From: Bog-159 sp049511415
Lineage (GTDB): Bacteria; Acidobacteriota; Terriglobia; Bryobacterales; Bryobacteraceae
DNA: 64,000 nt
Reading direction: 5' to 3'
Assembly (NCBI GenBank): GCA_049511415.1
Contig: JBEKYC010000030.1
Location: 1-64,000, forward strand
How positions within the stretch are numbered: the stretch's first letter is position 1; each line of letters starts with the position of its first letter. A program made the position numbers and the translations under genes. Positions 53,011-60,964 of this stretch are shown piece after piece. The notes under the pieces are model-generated. The model was not told where the DNA came from. It saw only the letters and a list, made by a program, of their open reading frames with translations, and did no database searches.

Positions 53011-54363
53011 TCAGGACAATCGGGGGGCGGGCATGTCGCAGCCGGCTTTGCGCAGAATAAGGCTCGTGGCTCGGCCCTCGGGGCCTGTTTCAAATGTGAT
53101 CTGTGAGTCAGACACCCTCACAAAGAAGTTTCTCTCGCCTTCGGCAAAGAGTTCAAACTTAGGCAGGGCCATGGGCTGGCCGGTGGCCTGTGCGAACCCC
53201 TGTGCGAAGAGGCGCTCGCCGTCGCGGGTGATTTCGAAAATCAGGTTCGGCGTTACTTGATAACGGCCGGTGTAATTATCGAGGAGCTTAGGATCAATAT
53301 GAATCTCGGTGTGCTGCCTTGGAGGCTCTGGGTTGGCCAGCGGCGCCCTCGGGTTCAGCAGGTGCAGACCGATGTCCTCAACACCACTCGGAGTGGAAGC
53401 ATTGGACAGTACCACGACCCCGATACGCTCCTCAGGATTGTATCCAAGGGTGGAGCAGAAGCCTCCGGTGCGTCCGTTGTGCCCGGCGATCTCCCGGCCG
53501 TGAACTGACATAATAATCCACCCTAAACCGATCGTTGCCTGGCCCGCGGGGCGGCGAACTTCGAGCATGGCTTTCATGGCGGGCGCGAGAGGCGATTCCT
53601 TGTAACCGAGGAACGCTCCCAGAAACGTCAGCACGTCATTGGCCGAGGAGCGCAGCGCGCCTGCACCGGCAAGCGGCGTGGGAAGGTCCGAGTTGGCGAC
53701 GGGCGCGAGCATCGCGTTGTGACCGGTAGCCATGCGCTGCTTCATGGAGGAAGAGAGCGCAATACCCGTGTCCGGCATGCCGAGCGGTCGCGCGATCCGG
53801 CTTCGGATCAGGCTCTCATAATCCGTTCCGGCGCGGCAAGCAAGCAGGTGGCCGAGCAGCCCCGCGCCCAGGTTTGAATATTCGTATTCGGAACCGGGGT
53901 CGCGCGGCAGTGTGTAGCCGGAAAGGAACCGATACAAATCTTCCATGCTGTAGTCGACCTCTGGCTTGAGGTTGCTGGGAAGGGGTGGAAGCCCGGAGCT
54001 GTGCGTGGAAAGGTCGAGCAGCGTGATGGATTTGCCGCTCCGCTCCGGCATCCTGACATTTTCGGGAAGATATTTGGCCGCTGGATCGTCAAGGGTGACT
54101 TCTTTGCGGTTCACCATGTCCGCCAATACCAGCGACGTGAAGACCTTGGTGACGGATCCAATTTCACAGATCGTATCTCCATCGAGCGTGCGTGGATCGC
54201 CGTTGGCGAGATTGCCATAGGCGACGACGCGGCGGCCATTCGGTTCGACGACACCCACGACGATGCCGACCGCTTGCTTCTGGTGATCAACGCGTTTTAC
54301 GAGGATTTCGCGGATTCCGTCAGTTCCAAGAACTGTAAGTGGTTGGAAGATATTCGGTTTCAT
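53011..54363 (-). CDS. Serine hydrolase, class C beta-lactamase/DD-peptidase-like
   Basis: A 450-aa beta-lactamase-fold protein. The nucleophile motif is Ser70-V-T-Lys73 in EIGSVTKVFTSLVL, the second motif is Tyr162-S-Asn164 in YEYSNLGAGLLGHLL, and the third (KTG-equivalent) is HNGRTGG. A C-terminal beta domain follows (YTGRYQVTPNLIFEITRDGERLFAQ), as in esterase/DD-aminopeptidase-like members. No signal peptide is visible from ATG 54363 (MKPNIFQPL); an earlier in-frame start gives none either. Likely an esterase or peptidase rather than an antibiotic resistance enzyme. Confidence 0.88.
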   Translation of the reverse strand: MKPNIFQPLTVLGTDGIREILVKRVDHQKQAVGIVVGVVEPNGRRVVAYGNLANGDPRTLDGDTICEIGSVTKVFTSLVLADMVNRKEVTLDDPAAKYLPENVRMPERSGKSITLLDLSTHSSGLPPLPSNLKPEVDYSMEDLYRFLSGYTLPRDPGSEYEYSNLGAGLLGHLLACRAGTDYESLIRSRIARPLGMPDTGIALSSSMKQRMATGHNAMLAPVANSDLPTPLAGAGALRSSANDVLTFLGAFLGYKESPLAPAMKAMLEVRRPAGQATIGLGWIIMSVHGREIAGHNGRTGGFCSTLGYNPEERIGVVVLSNASTPSGVEDIGLHLLNPRAPLANPEPPRQHTEIHIDPKLLDNYTGRYQVTPNLIFEITRDGERLFAQGFAQATGQPMALPKFELFAEGERNFFVRVSDSQITFETGPEGRATSLILRKAGCDMPAPRLS

Positions 54364-54459
54364 AAATTTGAAATAGACTCCACTGCGCCCCAAGACCAAA
54401 GGTCGTTTAAGGAGACACACTTCGGCTATCGCGCCGAACTTTGTTTAAGAGGGTTGGCT

Positions 54460-54540
54460 CTAGCGAGGACGGGCGGAAAGCAGGCAATCCTGAAACGCGC
54501 CGATCATCGCTCTATTGAGCGGATTGAATTCGTATCGCAT
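54460..54540 (-). CDS. 26-residue reading frame with strong ribosome binding site
   Basis: AAGGAGG (54551-54557 reversed) precedes ATG 54540 by ten bases. The frame encodes MRYEFNPLNRAMIGAFQDC and seven more residues. It lies 97 bases ahead of the serine hydrolase gene on the same strand and may be a leader peptide or a chance frame. Confidence 0.3.
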   Translation of the reverse strand: MRYEFNPLNRAMIGAFQDCLLSARPR

Positions 54541-54652
54541 AACGGACGTACCTCCTTTCCTTAGGCTCAGTTAAAGGCTCTCAGAGAATATCATGAGTGC
54601 GCCGAACGGAGCAAGAGTATTTAGATCGCCGAGAAATCCGTTCTACCGCGCA

Positions 54653-54951
54653 ATCCCATTAACAAATCCCGCCAGACAATAACTCCTTCCCCCATCAAGT
54701 CCTACCCCGAATCCGGCCTGAAGCCGCCGAGCCCCAAATGGTAGCCTGATCGTGGGCAAACCAAACCCAGGCTATTTGAAAGCCGAATACCACGGCGCGA
54801 GTCTGAACCCCCAATCCAGCCCGTTACGAAACGAACCCAATTCCGGTCCCGCAAGCCCAAAAGCGCCCAAATCCGCCCATCCGCAACCGCCCCGAATCTG
54901 CCGCTAAATACCACACAATCAATTATCTAGCCACCAATTGGGTCTGCTTTT
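54653..54951 (-). repeat. Dispersed non-coding repeat, copy C
   Basis: Reverse complement shows the same ordered blocks as copy B (17401-17685): AAAAGCAGACCCA, ATGGGCGGATTTGGGC, GTGGTATTCGGCTTTCAAA, GGCTACCATTTGGGGC and GAAGGAGTTATTGTCTGGCGGGA. Total about 300 bases. No gene can be supported inside it. Confidence 0.7.
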
Positions 54952-54989
54952 CATTGCGCCCCGCGGATCCTCGGTGCGCGGACCTTCCG

Positions 54990-55310
54990 CCGTCCAACGA
55001 AACCGACATCCTTGCCGTGGTCCAGAGGACCTTCGCCGGACTGACAATGCTGCCGGATGCCCGCCTGTATTCGGTGCGGCACCAAGCCGACGGCCCGCCG
55101 CCACGCCCGGCGATCTGCTGGAGCGCTTCACGGACGCGCCCAAGGTCTTCGTCCACGGGCGTGTCGCGCAGGTGTGGGGCGCATACGAGTTGCTCGACGG
55201 CAAGTTCAGACACTGCGGCGTGGATTCGGCCAGTCTTGCGTCTCGCGGACGGATGGAAGATCGGCGCGATCGTCTACGCGGCGGAAACCACCGGGTGTGA
55301 GGGCCGGTAA
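54990..55310 (+). pseudogene. Decayed NTF2-like (SnoaL/DUF4440-type) gene
   Basis: Three pieces of one protein lie in alternating frames: ETDILAVVQRTFAGLTMLPDARLYSVRHQADG, then DLLERFTDAPKVFVHGRVAQVWGAYELLDGKFRHCGVDS, then LADGWKIGAIVYAAETTGC before the stop at 55308-55310. They match the cone-shaped NTF2-like fold, but with a short internal deletion after TFAGLT and two frameshifts. It lies directly beside repeat copy C. Confidence 0.65.
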
Positions 55311-55441
55311 GCCGATAGTACTTCCGCGCGAAAGATAATACCGCGTTCCGTGAAATGCTAACCGCGGACTGCTCACTTACTCACTGTACGATATGGCTGC
55401 GAGCGGGGGGCCAAACTCAAAAATCGTACCAGGAGTTTGTC

Positions 55442-57718
55442 ATGCAATCCGTTACCAGTGATCAAATAAATAAGAACGTCATCAGCCGGTTAGCGTCACA
55501 GTCCGATGCCATCGCGCGCCTGGCTCAGAATAGCGGCGGATTCTCCGCCGTGTTCGCGGCCTTCGAATCCAAGGATCCCAACGCCTTTCGTTGGACTCTG
55601 GAACAACTCGATTTGATTCCGCATTGCGAAGTAATCTGCGATTGGGTCCGAACCAAGCTTTGCGTGTTGCGCTGCATCGAAGTATGCGGCGCGCCGAGAG
55701 AAAAGGTGGAAGTCCCCGGCTTCGCGCAGTTCGCGCGGGCCATCGTGCGCCTGGCTTCCAACGAAAAACTTTTGCGACGCGTTGTGGATGCGGTTTCCTG
55801 CGGCGATGGACGCGACTATCGGGCCGCCATCGACGAACTGGGACTGCAGGAGTTCTGTTATCTGCTGTGCCATTGGGTCTGTGAGACGATCTACCTCCCC
55901 GTGTGCGAAGTTGTTTGTATACCGGAATTCGTGCCAGTGGCGGACGCCGTGACCAACATCCGGGCAGCGGCGAAGGTTCTGGAGAGCGTGATAGAGCGGG
56001 ATCGGACGCTGGACACCATTGCGGAAGCCGCCGTGGAGTTGAACTGCCTGCGCTTGCAATCCACGCTGAACGCCAGCGGGCTGGCCTCCAATTGCGAGAT
56101 CCTATGCGGGGTGATTTGCACCTGGCGTTGCGTGTGGGTGTGCCGCGAGGTGTGCGATTTCCCGACGCCGGTTTTCCCCAGCGGAATCTATGCTGTCGAA
56201 GAGGCGCGGAATTTCGCGCTGGCTTCGCGGCAACTCGCCGGCCAGCCGCGCGCGTTGGCCGATCTGGTAACGGCCGCGCAAAATCGGAACGCCCAAGCCT
56301 ATAGCGAAATCGTGGCGCGCTTCCGTCTGGAGCCGTACTGCCACCAGCTGTGCGCCTGGCTTTGCTCCGCCATCTGCCACGAATTCTGCATCTGCGTTTG
56401 CCCGAATACGGACTTCAATCCCCTGTTCACCACGGTGGGCGATTTCAATATTTACGCGGATATCGACGGCACAACAGGAAAGACCAACAAGAGCCTGACC
56501 CCGACGCTCAACATGCCTTGGGGTGGCGGTCCGAACTTCGCGTTCTTCGATCAACTGCAATTGGGCGGATTCTGCCCCAGCACATCGCCCACGTCGTCCG
56601 GCACGCAGATGCAGTATCGCTTCTTGTACGCCACGGCGGAGACGACTCTGGCAGCCGCCATAACGGCCATCCAGCCTACCCTCACGGTGGCGAGCAGCGC
56701 CGGGATTCCGGCCACGCCATTTACCGTATCAGTCTGCGCGGACGGCGAGTCGGGCGAAACCATGACGGTGACCAAGGTCGTCGGAAATACGTGGACGGTG
56801 ACCCGGGGCGTGGACGGGACTACTGGAGCAGCCGCGCCATTGGGCGCCACGCTTTGGATCAACCCGACGCCCATCACCAACAACCTGGTTTATCAGATCC
56901 AGGCCGGAACCCGGAATATCAATTGGCCCAAGAATGTCGGCGGAATCGCGAGTTCCACCTTGGTTTCGACTGCCCAACCGGTGTACATCGTGCCGTCGCC
57001 GGCGCCGGTGGACGCAGCTCCGCCGGCCCCCACTTCGAGCTGGGCGCTGACCCCGCACTTCATTGGTGTAGACCCGGTCGCCGGCTGGGTACCCGTCGAT
57101 CTGAACGCCACCGGCGGCGGCTTCAGCACGCTCCTGGGCTTCGACACCACCCAACCCGGCGTGGCTCCCGGCGGCGACCCGCTGCCCGGCGCCGCAGTCG
57201 CCATCGGTCACCCGGGCGGTGTACCGGCAGGGACTGCCGTGCCCGCGGCCAGCCAGCAAGTGGGTGTGGACCTGACCATCATCTTCCAGGCCACCCGCGT
57301 AGGCGTTACCACCATCGACTATTCCAACTCGTTGTGCAAGATTCACGTCAACAACTGGAGCGAGGTGAATAATCTGTGGTTCCTTCAATTCGCTACCGGC
57401 TGCTGCACGCCGATCAATGATTCGCTCTCCGTGCAGTTCACCGTGGATCACGAGGAGATGGACTCGGGCGCGTGGTCGCTTGCGATCACCAGTTGCAGCC
57501 CGTCCGCGCCCGGAGTTATCACGCCGCCGGATCCGACGACGGGAGTCACTTTCACCGCCGACGGGCGGGGAGCTTCGGGAACCGTCCCGGAGGACACCAC
57601 AATGTGGTCCAACTGCTCCTATACGGCGTCCCTCAGCACCAGGCCCGGCCTGACGACGGGACTATACGACTACCAGGGCAATGATAACCTGCTGACCTTC
57701 TGCATATGCGGGCACTAG
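55442..57718 (+). CDS. Cysteine-ladder repeat protein (novel architecture)
   Basis: A 758-aa protein without a signal peptide. ATG 55442 follows AGGAG at 6 bases; the longer frame to 55355 has no such support. Residues 1-320 contain four repeats of about 80 residues, each a leucine/alanine-rich helical stretch ending in a helix with cysteine every fourth position: C62/66/74/78/82, C139/143/147/155/159, C218/222/226/230/234/238 and C300/304/308/312/316/320. The remaining half (from about 330) is Gly/Thr/Pro-rich beta structure with a phage-tail-like TWTVTRGVDGTTGAAAPLG segment. The ladder would place all sulphurs on one helix face, suitable for metal binding or disulphide stapling. Two small genes follow (DUF1360 and MCCG protein). 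No known family fits the whole protein. Confidence 0.85.
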   Translation: MQSVTSDQINKNVISRLASQSDAIARLAQNSGGFSAVFAAFESKDPNAFRWTLEQLDLIPHCEVICDWVRTKLCVLRCIEVCGAPREKVEVPGFAQFARAIVRLASNEKLLRRVVDAVSCGDGRDYRAAIDELGLQEFCYLLCHWVCETIYLPVCEVVCIPEFVPVADAVTNIRAAAKVLESVIERDRTLDTIAEAAVELNCLRLQSTLNASGLASNCEILCGVICTWRCVWVCREVCDFPTPVFPSGIYAVEEARNFALASRQLAGQPRALADLVTAAQNRNAQAYSEIVARFRLEPYCHQLCAWLCSAICHEFCICVCPNTDFNPLFTTVGDFNIYADIDGTTGKTNKSLTPTLNMPWGGGPNFAFFDQLQLGGFCPSTSPTSSGTQMQYRFLYATAETTLAAAITAIQPTLTVASSAGIPATPFTVSVCADGESGETMTVTKVVGNTWTVTRGVDGTTGAAAPLGATLWINPTPITNNLVYQIQAGTRNINWPKNVGGIASSTLVSTAQPVYIVPSPAPVDAAPPAPTSSWALTPHFIGVDPVAGWVPVDLNATGGGFSTLLGFDTTQPGVAPGGDPLPGAAVAIGHPGGVPAGTAVPAASQQVGVDLTIIFQATRVGVTTIDYSNSLCKIHVNNWSEVNNLWFLQFATGCCTPINDSLSVQFTVDHEEMDSGAWSLAITSCSPSAPGVITPPDPTTGVTFTADGRGASGTVPEDTTMWSNCSYTASLSTRPGLTTGLYDYQGNDNLLTFCICGH

Positions 57719-57758
57719 CAGGTTCTCACGGGCAAACAGGCAAAGGATGAGTCCGGCG

Positions 57759-58067
57759 ATGAGTCCTTGGATGTTGCTCGTGCTGGCCGTCCTCGCGAGC
57801 TGGCGGATTACCCATCTGCTGGCGAACGAGGACGGTCCGGCAGATATGATCGTCCGGCTGCGCGTGCGGCTGGGAAATGGTTTCGTGGGAAGCCTGATGG
57901 ATTGCTTCCAGTGCCTGAGCCTGTGGGTGGCGGCCCCGCCGGCTTTTCTGTTATCGCGGCAGCCTCTCACATGGGTGATGTGCTGGCTGGCGATCTCGGG
58001 GGGCGCGTGTCTGCTGGAACGTTTGACGGAGAAGACTACACAAGGAGGCGACGATGTGCTGCGGTAA
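57759..58067 (+). CDS. DUF1360 membrane protein
   Basis: A 102-aa protein with DUF1360 features: WMLLVLAVLASWRITHLLANEDGPADMIVRLR, then GSLMDCFQCLSLWVAAPPAFLL and a final WVMCWLAISGGACLLER helix. Two to three membrane segments and a conserved CxxC (DCFQC). The preferred start is ATG 57759, with AAAGGATGAG about 10 bases upstream; ATG 57747 is in the same frame. It lies 40 bases after the cysteine-ladder gene and overlaps the next gene by 14 bases, so all three are probably co-transcribed. Confidence 0.82.
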   Translation: MSPWMLLVLAVLASWRITHLLANEDGPADMIVRLRVRLGNGFVGSLMDCFQCLSLWVAAPPAFLLSRQPLTWVMCWLAISGGACLLERLTEKTTQGGDDVLR

Positions 58068-58341
58068 TAAGAGAATGGCACTGCGTAACAGTTCGGGAGG
58101 GGCGCGGGCTGCGGCCAGCACGGCGGCTGCGCCATCGAGCGCTTCGGTAGCGCGCGCCGCGATTACGGCGCGGCGATCGTCCGTATCCATGACGCTTCGT
58201 TCCACGGAATCGTCGGCGGCGCGGGTGAGCGGCCCGGTCACCGGGCGGGTCTACGATTTTGCGGACGGCCAGTCGACTCAGGCGGTGGAACTGAGAGATG
58301 CGGTTGCTCTGATGCGCAGCGGATTGTTTCAGCGGGCTTGA
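58054..58341 (+). CDS. Small MCCG-start protein of the cysteine-ladder cassette
   Basis: A 95-aa protein. AAGGAGG precedes ATG 58054, which lies inside the end of the DUF1360 gene. It starts MCCGNKRMALR, has an Ala/Ser-rich low-complexity middle, and ends with a compact module SGPVTGRVYDFADGQSTQAVELRDAVALMRSGLFQRA. The adjacent cysteines at positions 2-3 might bind metal or be acylated. Small proteins with this ending are seen in phage-like contexts, to my recollection; no function is assigned. Confidence 0.72.
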   Translation: MCCGNKRMALRNSSGGARAAASTAAAPSSASVARAAITARRSSVSMTLRSTESSAARVSGPVTGRVYDFADGQSTQAVELRDAVALMRSGLFQRA

Positions 58342-58405
58342 GCGGCGCGTCCGTGCCGGGGCGCGCGAGGCGAAACCGTTATATAGTGGTAGAACCTCAA
58401 AATCA

Positions 58406-59704
58406 ATGCCCAGATCATCCCTGCTGTTGTCCGCGGTAATTGGAACCTGTCTCGCTCAAACCCCGCCGCTCGCATTCACTGGCGCCAGGATCATTCCTAT
58501 TTCAGGACCGGAGATCGACCGTGGCGTGCTGGTCGTTTCCGACGGCAAGATCGTGGCGGCGGGCGCGGAAGGCTCCGTGCAAATTCCCGCGAATGCGCGG
58601 CGCATCGATGCCTCCGGCAAGATCGTCATGCCCGGGCTGGTGGATTCGCACAGCCACATCGGCGAACCGGAAGGCGGAGACGGCAGCGCCCCGATACAAC
58701 CGGACGCGCGCGTGCTCGACTCCATCAACGTGCTGGACGCGCACATCGAGAAGGCGCGCGCGGGCGGCATCACAACGGCCAATGTAATGCCGGGCTCGGG
58801 GCATTTGCTGAGCGGCCAGACGCTGTACCTGAAACTGCGCAAGGGCAAGACGATCGAGGATCTGCTGATCCATCTGCCGGACGGGCGCATCGCGGGCGGC
58901 ATGAAGATGGCGAACGGCACCAACCCGCGGCGGGCCGCGCCTTTCCCGGGGACGCGCGCAAAATCGGCGGCGCTCGACCGCGAGCAGTACATCAAGGCGC
59001 AGGAATACCGGGATAAAATTACGGCGGCCAAAGGCGATCCGGAGAAGATGCCGGCGCGCGATTTGAAGATGGAAGCGCTGGTGGAAGTGCTGGACGGCAA
59101 GCGCACGGTGCAGTTCCACACGCACCGGCACGACGACATCATGACCGTGCTGCGGCTGGCGCAGGAATTCCATTTCCACGTGGTGCTGCACCATGTGAGC
59201 GACGGCTGGATGGTGGCGGACGAAATCGCCAGGGCGGGCGCGCCGGTGTCGCTGATCGTGATCGACAGTCCGGGCGGGAAGGAAGAAGCCAAAGACGTTT
59301 CGCTGACCACTGGCGCGGTGCTTGAAAAGGCGGGCGTGCTGGTCGGTTTCCACACCGACGATCCGATCACGGACTCGCGTCTGCTGATGCGCTCGGCGGC
59401 GCTGGCGGTGCGGTCGGGAATGTCGCGCGAGAAGGCGCTGTACGGCCTGACCATGGCGAACGCCAGGATTCTGGGCCTGGAGGCGCGGGTGGGAACGCTG
59501 GAGGCGGGGAAAGACGCGGACTTCGTGATGCTGTCGGGAGATCCGCTGAGCGTCTATACGCACGTGCTGGAGACCTGGATCGAAGGGCAGAAGGTATTCG
59601 ACCGCGGCGTGCCGGCGGACCGGCTGGAATCGGTCGGCGGTTATGGCGCGAGTCACGATCAGACGCCCGGCTGGACGGACGACGACGGAGAGAAAGTGCA
59701 ATGA
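58406..59704 (+). CDS. Secreted amidohydrolase, active member of a tandem pair
   Basis: A 432-aa metal-dependent hydrolase (imidazolonepropionase-like). The signal peptide is LLLSAVIGTCLAQ. Metal ligands are visible: HSH in MPGLVDSHSHIGEP, His residues in FHTHRHDDIMTVL, the HH pair in VVLHHVSDGW, and HTDDP with the catalytic Asp. The C-terminal part is the small beta domain (LEAGKDADFVMLSGDPL). ATG 58406. Its stop overlaps the next gene by four bases. Substrate unknown; periplasmic. Confidence 0.88.
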   Translation: MPRSSLLLSAVIGTCLAQTPPLAFTGARIIPISGPEIDRGVLVVSDGKIVAAGAEGSVQIPANARRIDASGKIVMPGLVDSHSHIGEPEGGDGSAPIQPDARVLDSINVLDAHIEKARAGGITTANVMPGSGHLLSGQTLYLKLRKGKTIEDLLIHLPDGRIAGGMKMANGTNPRRAAPFPGTRAKSAALDREQYIKAQEYRDKITAAKGDPEKMPARDLKMEALVEVLDGKRTVQFHTHRHDDIMTVLRLAQEFHFHVVLHHVSDGWMVADEIARAGAPVSLIVIDSPGGKEEAKDVSLTTGAVLEKAGVLVGFHTDDPITDSRLLMRSAALAVRSGMSREKALYGLTMANARILGLEARVGTLEAGKDADFVMLSGDPLSVYTHVLETWIEGQKVFDRGVPADRLESVGGYGASHDQTPGWTDDDGEKVQ

Positions 59705-60933
59705 GAACGCTCCTGGCTGGCGTACTGGTCTGCGGGGCGGCGTTCGCGCAGAATCTGGTGATCCGCGGCGAGAAAGTCTACACCATGGCGGGCGCGGCGG
59801 TGACGGACGGCATGGTGGTGATTACCAACGGGAAGATTGCCGCGGTGGGTTCGGCATCGCAAGTGAAGGCTCCGGCGGGTTATGAGGTTCTGACGGCCAA
59901 AGTGGTGACGCCGGGGCTGGTGGATGCGCATACAGCCGTGGGGTTGACCGGCTACCTGAACGCGCCGACCGATCAAGATCAACTGGAGACCAGCGCGGCG
60001 ATCCAACCGGAACTGCGGGCGGTGGACGCTTACGATCCGCGCGAGAGGCTGATCGAGTGGGTGCGCAGTTTCGGCGTCACGACCATGAATACGGGGCATG
60101 CGCCGGGAGCTTTGATATCCGGGCAATTGATGGTGGTGAAGACGCGCGGCAACACGGTGGAGGCAGCCACCGTGAAGCCGGTGTCAATGGTGGCGGCCAG
60201 TTTGGGCGACGAGGGGCGGGCGCGGGGCGAGGGCAAGAGTCCGGGCACGCGGGCCAAAGAAATGTCGATGCTGCGCGAGCAGTTTCTGAAAGCTCAAGAC
60301 TTTCAGAAGAAACTGGACAAACCGGCCGCCGACAAGGATAAGGATAAGGACAAGCCCGGCAAGCCGCCGGACCGGGATCTGCGGCTGGAGGTATTCGGCC
60401 GGATTCTCAAAGGCGAGCTGCCGTTGCTGGTGACTGCCAATCGGGCGCGCGACATCATGAACGCGCTGCGGCTGGCGCAGGAGTTTCATTTTTCGTTGAT
60501 TCTGGATGGCGCGGCGGAAGCGGACCTGGTCATCGACCAGATCAAGGCGGCGGGCGTTCCGGTGATCGTGCATGCAACCATGCAGCGGCACGGCGGCGAG
60601 ACGGAGAATGCCAGTTTCGAGACGGCGGCGCATCTGCAGGCGGCCGGGATCGCCTGGGCGCTGCAGAGCGGGTTTGAAGGCTACGTGCCGAAAACGCGCG
60701 TGATTCTGTTTGAAGCCGCGGTGGCGGCGGCCAACGGATTGACGTTCGACCAGGCACTGGCCAGCATCACGATTGATGCCGCCAAGCTGGTCGGGGTGGC
60801 GGACCGGGTGGGATCGCTGGAGGCTGGGAAAGACGGGGATGTGGCAATGTACGATGGCGATCCGTTCGAATACACTTCGCATTGTCTGGCGACGGTGATA
60901 GAGGGGCGAGTGGAGTTTCGGGGACGGCAGTAG
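59701..60933 (+). CDS. Amidohydrolase paralogue lacking metal ligands
   Basis: A 410-aa paralogue of the upstream protein with a signal peptide (LLAGVLVCGAAFAQ). The fold is kept (VVTPGLVDAHTAVGLTGYL, VGSLEAGKDGDVAMYDGDPF), but the metal-binding residues are not: HSH has become HTA, HTHRHDD is TANRARD, the HH pair is DG, and HTDDP is QSGFEG. It is likely to be catalytically inactive and to act as a partner or stabiliser of the first protein. ATGA overlap indicates coupled synthesis in equal amounts. Confidence 0.85.
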   Translation: MRTLLAGVLVCGAAFAQNLVIRGEKVYTMAGAAVTDGMVVITNGKIAAVGSASQVKAPAGYEVLTAKVVTPGLVDAHTAVGLTGYLNAPTDQDQLETSAAIQPELRAVDAYDPRERLIEWVRSFGVTTMNTGHAPGALISGQLMVVKTRGNTVEAATVKPVSMVAASLGDEGRARGEGKSPGTRAKEMSMLREQFLKAQDFQKKLDKPAADKDKDKDKPGKPPDRDLRLEVFGRILKGELPLLVTANRARDIMNALRLAQEFHFSLILDGAAEADLVIDQIKAAGVPVIVHATMQRHGGETENASFETAAHLQAAGIAWALQSGFEGYVPKTRVILFEAAVAAANGLTFDQALASITIDAAKLVGVADRVGSLEAGKDGDVAMYDGDPFEYTSHCLATVIEGRVEFRGRQ

Positions 60934-60964
60934 CCAGCCTGCTTGGGTGAGCCTGCGAGGCGGA

